Shown: piece by piece, positions 1 through 5,117 of the stretch
Layout: the number at the start of each line of letters is the position of its first letter
Numbering within the stretch: position 1 is the stretch's first letter
Origin: Anaerolineales bacterium
Lineage (GTDB): Bacteria > Chloroflexota > Anaerolineae > Anaerolineales > Anaerolineaceae
Reading direction: 5' to 3'
DNA length: 5,271 bases
Assembly: GCA_020060485.1 (NCBI GenBank)
Contig: JAGVAB010000085.1
Span: forward strand, 1-5,271
Made by a program: the position numbers and the translations under genes
The notes under the pieces: model-generated
What the model was told of the DNA's origin: nothing
The model's input: the letters and a program-made list of their open reading frames with translations, nothing else
Databases searched by the model: none

Positions 1-166
1 AAGAATTGGGATTCGTCACGCAAGCAGCGGGGAGGGGAGTTCGAGGGGTGGGGTGAATAAACCCTGGTGATGCACAGACCGTCGTTCGTCCGGCCTTGTG
101 CCATCAATAAAAGAAACAAATGGAAAATTAACTTTGAGAAAGCCATGAAGATCATCGCCAAGGCGC
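1..166. other. Left-end non-coding leader
   Basis: I find no gene that I can support here. The + strand frame beginning at base 1 is open for 19 codons and stops at 58-60, which could be the very end of an upstream gene, but there is too little to recognise. The stretch holds a G-rich quadruplex motif at 29-53 and becomes AT-rich from about 105 towards the promoter at 167-197. No tRNA, rRNA or clear hairpin was seen. Confidence 0.5.
29..53 (+). other. Putative G-quadruplex motif (four G4 tracts)
   Basis: Four runs of exactly four guanines lie at 29-32, 34-37, 45-48 and 50-53, separated by loops of 1 (A), 7 (AGTTCGA) and 1 (T) nt. This meets the standard G4-N1-7 quadruplex pattern with four possible tetrads. 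The G-rich strand is the coding strand of the downstream RHH genes and lies about 115 nt before their -35 element. That the motif is present is seen directly; that it folds or has a role is inference. Confidence 0.6.
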
Positions 167-197
167 TTGACAACTTACAAGATACGTGATATATAAT
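167..197 (+). promoter_or_regulatory. Sigma-70-type promoter of the RHH gene pair
   Basis: A perfect -35 hexamer TTGACA lies at 167-172. Two overlapping -10 readings exist. TATATA at 190-195 has the ideal 17-nt spacer and a TG at 187-188, giving an extended -10. TATAAT at 192-197 is a perfect hexamer with a 19-nt spacer. Either predicts a transcription start near 202-205, about 30 nt before the ATG at 235. The AT-rich block of palindromes at 195-217 overlaps the -10 and the start site, where a bound repressor would block RNA polymerase. Confidence 0.75.
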
Positions 198-217
198 TAC
201 ATGTAATTGAATTACAT
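195..217. promoter_or_regulatory. Candidate operator: two overlapping palindromes
   Basis: The octamer AATTACAT occurs three times in alternating orientation: 195-202 (+), 201-208 (-) and 210-217 (+). The first two form a perfect 14-bp palindrome (195-208). The last two form a second perfect inverted repeat with 8-bp arms around one central G (201-217). The array overlaps the -10 hexamer and the predicted start site, the usual place for a repressor operator. RHH regulators bind short repeated half-sites as adjacent dimers, so autoregulation by the downstream RHH gene(s) is a reasonable inference. In RNA, the second palindrome could form only a weak 6-bp AU-rich stem. Confidence 0.55.
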
Positions 218-234
218 TCAGCAAGGAGAATTAA

Positions 235-639
235 ATGCCAGAAATACTGGAAAACGAGAACAAAGAATCGCAGGAATTGCCGCTTGATGTGGGTGATGAT
301 CCGGCGGATTCCACCTCGGAAGCTGCCGCCAAACGCAGCGCATCCTTGAAGGATGCCTGGAAGCAGGTGGAGAATATTGGCCAGGTGGTGGGTGAGGCCC
401 TGCAAACGCGCAGCAATGTCGTCATGGTGCGGGTCAATGATGAAGCATTGCGCCACCTGGATATGTTGGTGGAAGCCGAAGTGACCAAAAGCCGCTCGGA
501 GAGCGCCGCTTACTTGATCAGCGAGGGCATCCGCGCCAACCAGGAATTGTTTGGCAAGATCAGCGAGATTACCGACAAGATCGAAACGCTGCGCGCCCAG
601 TTGCGCCAGACGGTTAAAAATCATGAAGATGTGGAATAA
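235..639 (+). CDS. Ribbon-helix-helix (CopG/Arc-like) protein 1
   Basis: This 134-aa protein of unknown specific role probably binds DNA as a dimer. Residues 1-36 are acidic, polar and probably disordered; 37-58 form a likely amphipathic helix; 62-67 (VVMVRV) fit the RHH beta strand. Residues 68-82 are helix A with the typical LDxLV pattern (75-79), S86-R87-S88-E89 is the turn into helix B, and helix B ends at G98. A charged helix, possibly coiled coil, follows at about 103-127. The start is well supported: AAGGAG at 223-228 lies 6 nt before the ATG. It is the first gene after the strong promoter, and a paralogue follows 18 nt downstream (counting from that gene's ATG). No signal peptide or membrane segment is seen. 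RHH membership rests on pattern recognition of the sequence, not on a search; targets are unknown. Autoregulation at the palindromes upstream is inferred. Classical antitoxins are usually shorter (45-90 aa), and no toxin gene is adjacent. Confidence 0.85.
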   Translation: MPEILENENKESQELPLDVGDDPADSTSEAAAKRSASLKDAWKQVENIGQVVGEALQTRSNVVMVRVNDEALRHLDMLVEAEVTKSRSESAAYLISEGIRANQELFGKISEITDKIETLRAQLRQTVKNHEDVE

Positions 640-646
640 CCCGGGC

Positions 647-652
647 AGGTGA
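647..652 (+). promoter_or_regulatory. Ribosome binding site that sets the start of RHH protein 2
   Basis: AGGTGA lies 5 nt before the ATG at 658, a good Shine-Dalgarno match and spacing. The longer reading would begin at the GTG at 649-651, which is itself part of this AGGTGA and has only a poor GC-rich stretch upstream. The ATG at 658 is therefore preferred. Confidence 0.65.
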
Positions 653-657
653 AAACG

Positions 658-984
658 ATGGACACACAAGAGCAAATTGAGAATGATGCCGGCAGGTCCA
701 TTTTGCTGGACGACGTGCGGGACGCGTGCTACGCCGTGTACCGTGCAGCCAGAGACGCATTTGATTCTGTGCTGGTGCATCTGGACGCAGACACCTGCGA
801 AAAACTGGATGCCTGCGTTGCTGCGGGCGTGGTGGCCAGCCGGCGCGAGGCGGCTGAATTCTTCCTGCTGGCGGGTTTGCAGGCACGAGAGGATATCTTT
901 GAACGCGTATCCCAAACCAATGCCCAGGTGGACCTATTGCGCCAGCAGATGCGCACCCTCAAAGGTGTTGGGATCATTGAATAG
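658..984 (+). CDS. Ribbon-helix-helix-like protein 2 (paralogue of protein 1)
   Basis: This 108-aa protein aligns without gaps to the upstream gene's product over about 64 residues, with roughly 19 identities by eye. Residues 13-35 form a helix, 38-42 (VLVHL) the strand, 43-57 helix A with L50-D51 and V54, S61-R62-R63-E64 the turn, and helix B runs to about G73. A C-terminal helix follows at 78-100 (FERVS, then LLRQQMR). The strand positions that normally face DNA are S37, L39 and H41, an unusual set for a DNA-binding RHH protein, so it may act through a partner such as protein 1 or may not bind DNA. It sits 18 nt after protein 1, almost certainly on the same mRNA, and ends before the terminator at 1017-1048. 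An in-frame GTG at 649 would add three residues. Function is not known. Confidence 0.8.
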   Translation: MDTQEQIENDAGRSILLDDVRDACYAVYRAARDAFDSVLVHLDADTCEKLDACVAAGVVASRREAAEFFLLAGLQAREDIFERVSQTNAQVDLLRQQMRTLKGVGIIE

Positions 985-1016
985 CCCCGCCAGGGGAGAT
1001 TCGGTGATGGGTTTCA

Positions 1017-1048
1017 AAAAGCAGCCGGAGGAGAGACCGGCTGCTTTT
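1017..1048. terminator. Bidirectional intrinsic terminator between convergent units
   Basis: GCAGCCGG (1021-1028) and CCGGCTGC (1037-1044) form a perfect 8-bp GC-rich stem around an 8-nt loop. Flanking A and T runs (1016-1020 and 1045-1048) extend pairing to 12 bp and give a U-tract on whichever strand is transcribed. It lies 32 nt after the stop of the second RHH gene and 12 nt after the stop of pheA on the other strand, so it can end both operons. Confidence 0.88.
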
Positions 1049-1060
1049 GCGTTTCGTGGT

Positions 1061-1885
1061 TCAAAACGCTGCATTTCGCGGGTAGGATCCAAAGACCCGC
1101 AGGCTGAAAGTATTGGCTTTCAATTCTTCCAGGGCTTGCTGCACGGACGCCTGGCTGCATGCCCCGGCAAAATCAATATAGAACAAGTACTCCCAGGGGC
1201 GGCCAATCAGTGGACGTGATTCGATCTTGGTCAGGTCGATGTTCTGACCGGCGAAGGCTTGCAGGGCCTGGTGAAGCGCACCGGGCTGGTGTTTGAGACT
1301 GACGACGATCGTGGTTTTGGTGGCTCCAGTTGGCTCCACTGCCTGACGGGCTATGGACAAAAAACGGGTGAAGTTGGACGGGTCGTCTTCAATGCCTTCA
1401 GCCAGGATTTGCATGCCGTACAATTCTGCCGCCCGGCGCGAAGCGATGGCTGCAACCTGCATATCGGTTCCCGCAGCGACCATCTTGACTGCCCCGGCGG
1501 TATCATAGACTGCTTCTGGGCGGGCATTGACCAGGTTGGGCAGGGTCTTGCGACACTGGCCCAGCCCCTGGGGGTGGCTGATCACCCGCTGGATGTCTTC
1601 CAGCCTGGCTCCAGGGCGGGCGATCAGGCAGTGCTGAATGCGCAGATGATACTCGCCGGTGATGTACAGGTCGTGCTGCAAGAGCAGATCATAATTGCGA
1701 TGGATGCTGCCATCCAGTGAATTCTCGATGGGGATGAAACCCAGGTCACATTCTGCGGCGGTCACGGCCTGGAAGACGCCTTCAAAGCTGTCCCGGGCGA
1801 GGGTGACGATTTGTGGTCCAAAGTGTTCATAAGCGGCGGCTTCCGAATAAGCGCCTGGTTCTCCTTGAAAGGCAACGTGCAGCAT
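1061..1885 (-). CDS. pheA: Prephenate dehydratase (PDT plus ACT domains)
   Basis: The enzyme converts prephenate to phenylpyruvate, with loss of water and CO2, in cytosolic phenylalanine synthesis. The product has 274 aa. The catalytic domain (about 1-180) shows GEPGAYSE (8-15), PIENS (52-56), SHPQ (103-106), DTAGA (128-132) and the active-site NFTRF block with T173-R174-F175. A C-terminal ACT domain (about 190-270) carries GAL (202-204) and IESRP (221-225), the motifs linked to phenylalanine binding, so feedback inhibition is expected. There is no chorismate mutase domain, unlike the enterobacterial PheA fusion, so mutase activity must come from another gene. An upstream in-frame ATG at 1918 overlaps the aroQ stop by 4 nt and would add 11 residues (MTIPPHPKEKP). 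The start at 1885 is preferred because AAGGAG sits 6 nt before it and the protein then begins as family members do. It is the last gene of the aro unit, 29 nt after aroQ. Confidence 0.95.
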   Translation of the reverse strand: MLHVAFQGEPGAYSEAAAYEHFGPQIVTLARDSFEGVFQAVTAAECDLGFIPIENSLDGSIHRNYDLLLQHDLYITGEYHLRIQHCLIARPGARLEDIQRVISHPQGLGQCRKTLPNLVNARPEAVYDTAGAVKMVAAGTDMQVAAIASRRAAELYGMQILAEGIEDDPSNFTRFLSIARQAVEPTGATKTTIVVSLKHQPGALHQALQAFAGQNIDLTKIESRPLIGRPWEYLFYIDFAGACSQASVQQALEELKANTFSLRVFGSYPRNAAF

Positions 1886-1891
1886 GGGTTT

Positions 1892-1897
1892 CTCCTT
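1892..1897 (-). promoter_or_regulatory. Ribosome binding site that sets the pheA start
   Basis: On the - strand this reads AAGGAG, 6 nt before the ATG at 1885-1883. The alternative ATG at 1918-1916 has only a weak GAGA about 10 nt upstream. This supports the shorter, 274-aa prephenate dehydratase. Confidence 0.8.
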
Positions 1898-1914
1898 GGG
1901 ATGGGGTGGTATGG

Positions 1915-2352
1915 TCATTGGCCGCAGATCTCATGCAGGGCATGCAGACCGAGCAGATAGGAATGCCAGCCGAAGCCGGCGATGGTGCCGGCACAAACGG
2001 GGGCAATCAGAGACAGACGGCGAAAATCTTCGCGGGCATGCACGTTGGAGAGATGCACTTCGACCACCGGAATGCGAATGGCAGCCACTGCGTCGCGCAA
2101 AGCAACCGATGTATGCGTATAGCCGCCTGGATTGAAGACTACCCCGCAGGCCCAGGTACGGGCTTCCTGCAAGTGGTCGATCAGCTCGCCTTCGTGGTTG
2201 GACTGGATGCTTTGCACTTCAAAACCCAGCTCCTGTCCGGCCTGCATTAGGCGCTGGTTGACCTCGGCCAGATTCAGCTCCCCGTAGATGCCAGGCTCGC
2301 GCTCCCCCAACAGATTTAGATTTGGACCATGCAATACCAGAACTTTTTGCAT
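1915..2352 (-). CDS. aroQ: 3-dehydroquinate dehydratase, type II
   Basis: It dehydrates 3-dehydroquinate to 3-dehydroshikimate, shikimate-pathway step 3, in the cytosol. The length, 145 aa, is normal for the small type II family, whose members form dodecamers. Family motifs are all present in order: HGPNLNLLG (8-16), R18 and the catalytic Y23 in the flexible lid, QSNHEGELID (50-59), FNPGGYTHTS (73-82) with N74, then EVHLSN (98-103) with catalytic H100, HARE (105-108) and R111. It is unrelated to the type I enzyme AroD. The ATG lies 2 nt after the aroKB stop, and its GAGGAG ribosome binding site (8 nt before the ATG) is made from the last two sense Glu codons of aroKB, so translation should be coupled to that gene. 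Its stop region is followed by pheA on the same mRNA. Confidence 0.97.
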   Translation of the reverse strand: MQKVLVLHGPNLNLLGEREPGIYGELNLAEVNQRLMQAGQELGFEVQSIQSNHEGELIDHLQEARTWACGVVFNPGGYTHTSVALRDAVAAIRIPVVEVHLSNVHAREDFRRLSLIAPVCAGTIAGFGWHSYLLGLHALHEICGQ

Positions 2353-2354
2353 GT

Positions 2355-3923
2355 TTAATTCTCCTCATGGTTCTGTTTCAATATCCAGTTTTCCCAATCG
2401 GGCACAACTACACCCACGCGTACTTCTCCAACTTTGATGGGTAGGGCAAAGCGCACCAGGCCATCGGCGCGTTTTTTGTCCAGTTTCATGGCGCGCACCA
2501 CGGCCTGAAGATCAATGCCTTCCGGCAGCTCGGTTTGCAATCCCAGTTCCCGCAGCACGCAGCGCAGTTGATCCGCCAGACCCGGCTTGGCCAATTCTTT
2601 TTGTTCGGCAAGTCGGGCTTCGGCGATCATGCCAATTGCCACAGCTTCACCATGCGAAATTTGCAGTCCGCAGGCCAGCTCCACCCCATGCCCGATGGTA
2701 TGGCCCAGGTTGAGTGCTTGGCGCAGGTCGTTTTCATAGGGGTCCTGCAGGATGATCTTGACCTTGACGGCAGCGGCCTGGCGTACCAGCCGGGTGAAGT
2801 CTTGCTTGATGGCGTCCACACCGGTAGCACACAGCTCAAAGAGCTGCGGATCGGCAATCACACCATGTTTGACCGTTTCGCCCAGGCCGCTGCGCAGTTC
2901 TGCTTCAGGGAGGGTGTGAAGCAGGTCTGGGTCAATGAGTACCAGCCGCGGCGCATGAAAGGCGCCGATCAGGTTTTTGCCTTGGGGCAGGTTGGCGCCC
3001 GTCTTGCCGCCCAGGCTGCTGTCGACCATCGCCAGCAGGCTGGTTGGTACATTCACCCAGGGCAGGCCGCGCAGGAAGGTGGCCGCAGCAAACCCGGCCT
3101 GGTCACCGACCACGCCCCCGCCCAGTGCCACGATGGTGCTGCCGCGCTCCAACCCGGCTGCGGCGCAGCTTTCCCAGATGCGGGCCACGGTATGAATGTG
3201 TTTGTGGGTTTCGCCTGAGGGAAGAGTCACCACCGTTACCTGATACTCCCATTGTTCCAGTGAATTCTGTGCTTGCTGGCCGTATAGGGCGGCAACGTTG
3301 TCATCGCTGACCAGCACCACTGGTCCTTTCAGACCGCATTGTTGCATTTCTTTTCCCAGGTTTGTCAGGCTGCCGGGGCGGATGCGCAGGTCGCAGTCCG
3401 TGTTCATGCCAGTGATGTGGAATGTGCCAAGTAGCACCTGTGCCTGCCACAGGGTTTCTTTTTCATCCATTCCGTCGGTGTTCAAGCGGTTTACAAACGA
3501 GGCGTAATGCGCCTGGCGTTGAGCCAAAAGAGTCTGCATGCGCTGGTTCAAGTCGCCTGCCAGCAGGGGGCGGGTGGGGGCGCTGGACGTCAGGCGCGCC
3601 ACCAGCACGTCGCGGGCGGCGGTCAGGCACAGCACCTGACCTTGTGTTTCAGCCAGCTGGCGGTTGGCGGGGGCCAGCAATGCTCCGCCGCCCAGTGCAA
3701 TGACTGTTTCCCGGGTTTGAGAGAGGCACTGTGCCAACATTTCACTTTCCAGTTGGCGAAACGCAGGCTCTCCCTGTTGCTCAAAGATGGCTGTTATGGA
3801 TGACCCGGCCTGCTGCTGGATGGCCTCATCCAGATCAGTGAAGGGGCGCATCAGGCTGGCTGCCAGCTTTGCGCCCAGGGTGGTTTTGCCAGACCCCGGA
3901 GGGCCGTAGAGCAGAATATGCAT
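2355..3923 (-). CDS. aroKB: Bifunctional shikimate kinase / 3-dehydroquinate synthase
   Basis: This 522-aa fusion catalyses shikimate-pathway step 5 (ATP-dependent phosphorylation of shikimate) and step 2 (DAHP to 3-dehydroquinate, NAD- and metal-dependent). The kinase is residues 1 to about 168: Walker A GPPGSGKTT (7-15), shikimate-binding D30-L-D32, F55-R56 with E59, GGG (78-80), lid TRPLL (117-121) and R136. The synthase is about 176-520: GGGVVGD (268-274), DSSLGGKTG (301-309) with K307, metal ligands E349, H408 and H424, and H412 in the GHTIGH block. All key residues of both halves are present, so both should be active. The linker is short and I see no internal ribosome binding site. The start is 9 nt after the aroC stop; GAGGA precedes the ATG by only 3 nt, a tight spacing that may lower initiation or rely on coupling. 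The same fusion is known in Thermotoga; most bacteria have separate aroK and aroB. Confidence 0.96.
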   Translation of the reverse strand: MHILLYGPPGSGKTTLGAKLAASLMRPFTDLDEAIQQQAGSSITAIFEQQGEPAFRQLESEMLAQCLSQTRETVIALGGGALLAPANRQLAETQGQVLCLTAARDVLVARLTSSAPTRPLLAGDLNQRMQTLLAQRQAHYASFVNRLNTDGMDEKETLWQAQVLLGTFHITGMNTDCDLRIRPGSLTNLGKEMQQCGLKGPVVLVSDDNVAALYGQQAQNSLEQWEYQVTVVTLPSGETHKHIHTVARIWESCAAAGLERGSTIVALGGGVVGDQAGFAAATFLRGLPWVNVPTSLLAMVDSSLGGKTGANLPQGKNLIGAFHAPRLVLIDPDLLHTLPEAELRSGLGETVKHGVIADPQLFELCATGVDAIKQDFTRLVRQAAAVKVKIILQDPYENDLRQALNLGHTIGHGVELACGLQISHGEAVAIGMIAEARLAEQKELAKPGLADQLRCVLRELGLQTELPEGIDLQAVVRAMKLDKKRADGLVRFALPIKVGEVRVGVVVPDWENWILKQNHEEN

Positions 3924-3932
3924 GATTCCTCG

Positions 3933-5117
3933 CTAGACGTTGCTTTCGTAAGGCCAGAAGATGTGCGTTTGTCCGTCGACCTCCAGGTCCTGCAGTCGGG
4001 GTTGGGCCAGTTGTGCAAAATGTCTTTGCAGTTCAGCCAGAGAGTCGCCGCCCAGTTTTTCCAGCAGGGCATCTGCCAGCACGAAGGCCAGCATAGCCTC
4101 GATCACCGGCACGGCGCGCGGCACGGGGCAATAATCGGAACGCTCGTATTGGGTGGGCATCTCTTGCCCTGCGGCCAGATTGACGGTTTGCTGGGGGCTG
4201 AGGGTGGTGGCAATGGGTTTCATCGCTGCCCGGATGAGCAGCGGCTGGCCGGTACTCATGCCGCCTTCGATGCCGCCGGAGCGGTCGGAGGTGCGCTGTA
4301 ATTGCTGGTCCTGCAGACGGATGGCGTCATGCACCCTGGTGCCGGGCTGGCGGCTGTTGGCGAAGGCCGGCCCGATCTCCACACCCTTGATGGCGTGAAT
4401 GCTCAATATGGCCTGCCCCAGGCGGGCGTCGAGGCGTCTATCCCAATGCACATAGGAGCCCAGACCGGGCGGCAGGCCGAGAGCGATTACTTCCAGTGTG
4501 CCGCCCAGGGTGTTGCCTTCCTCAATAGCGCGCTCAATCGTGTCTTTCATGGCCTGGCTGGCGACCGGGTCGGGGCAGCGCACACTGGACTCTTCAGCCA
4601 GATGCGAGCGTTCTTCCAGGGGTATGGCATCCAGGTCGGCGTTCACTGTGCCAATGGCGGATACGTAACCTTCCACGCGGATGTGGAACTGGCTTAGCAG
4701 GGTTTTGCAAATGGCACCCACTGCCACCCGGGCGGCAGTTTCGCGGGCGGAAGCCCGTTCCAGCACGGGGCGCAGGTCGTGAAAACCGTATTTTAGCGCC
4801 CCGGTCAGGTCAGCGTGTCCCGGGCGGGGGTTGGTGAAGGGGGCGATTTCTTTGCCCAGCCAGTCGGCATGGTTCAGGTTGGGGATCAGCAGGGCGATGG
4901 GTGCCCCGATGGTCTCGCCGGCCATAATGCCACTTAGAATTTGCACGCGGTCTTTCTCGATCTTCATCCGGTCCCCGCTGCCGTGGCCGCTCTGGCGGCG
5001 CATCAGGTGCTGGTTGAGCAGATCGGCGGTCAGAGGCAGCCCGGCGGGCATGCCTTCCAGAATGGCCACCAGGGCCGGGCCGTGGGATTCACCGGCGGTA
5101 AGAAAACGAAGGGTCAT
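3933..5117 (-). CDS. aroC: Chorismate synthase
   Basis: It converts 5-enolpyruvylshikimate-3-phosphate to chorismate, the last step of the shared aromatic pathway, using reduced FMN as catalyst; it acts as a cytosolic tetramer in known members. The product has 394 aa, close to the roughly 390-aa Gram-positive type and longer than the 361-aa E. coli enzyme. Visible motifs are GESHG (9-13) with catalytic H12, RPGHAD (98-103) with H101, RASARETAAR (121-130), the GGIEGGMSTGQP block with D278 (278-292), and RSDYCPVPRAVPVIEAM (326-342) with D328. The ATG overlaps the aroE stop by one base (TGATG), and AAAGGA lies 7 nt before it, inside aroE, so translation is probably coupled. The gene is intact with no missing key residue. 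Whether a separate flavin reductase is used cannot be told from the window. Confidence 0.97.
   Translation of the reverse strand: MTLRFLTAGESHGPALVAILEGMPAGLPLTADLLNQHLMRRQSGHGSGDRMKIEKDRVQILSGIMAGETIGAPIALLIPNLNHADWLGKEIAPFTNPRPGHADLTGALKYGFHDLRPVLERASARETAARVAVGAICKTLLSQFHIRVEGYVSAIGTVNADLDAIPLEERSHLAEESSVRCPDPVASQAMKDTIERAIEEGNTLGGTLEVIALGLPPGLGSYVHWDRRLDARLGQAILSIHAIKGVEIGPAFANSRQPGTRVHDAIRLQDQQLQRTSDRSGGIEGGMSTGQPLLIRAAMKPIATTLSPQQTVNLAAGQEMPTQYERSDYCPVPRAVPVIEAMLAFVLADALLEKLGGDSLAELQRHFAQLAQPRLQDLEVDGQTHIFWPYESNV

Noticed and set aside
29..56. tRNA T-arm-like GTTCGA inside the G-rich stretch
   Set aside because: The flanking G runs cannot pair with each other, and no acceptor or anticodon stem is found around it.
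1..60. End of an upstream + strand gene (19 codons, stop at 58-60)
   Set aside because: Possible, but the short tail (KNWDSSRKQRGGEFEGWGE) is not recognisable, and two other frames are also open for a similar distance.
1..146. - strand frame from the ATG at 146 open to the left edge
   Set aside because: It has no ribosome binding site, a proline- and serine-rich composition after a short hydrophobic run, and would run through the G4 motif; no family resemblance.
175..915. Long - strand open frame (246 codons) opposite both RHH genes
   Set aside because: It is antisense to two genes with good ribosome binding sites, a promoter and recognisable paralogy. Its product is rich in His, Phe and Leu with no family resemblance, as expected for a shadow of GC-rich codons.
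235..984. Toxin-antitoxin module
   Set aside because: RHH folds and autoregulation fit antitoxins, but both genes encode RHH-like proteins and no toxin-like gene is adjacent within the window.
677..1219. + strand open frame running through the second RHH gene, the terminator and the 3' end of pheA
   Set aside because: It is out of frame with the RHH gene, crosses an intrinsic terminator and is antisense to the ACT domain of pheA; its product has an odd Cys/Trp/Arg-rich composition.
2355..3923. Separate aroK and aroB genes with an internal start near residue 173
   Set aside because: The reading frame is continuous, and the internal ATG has no Shine-Dalgarno sequence before it, so a single fusion protein is the better reading.
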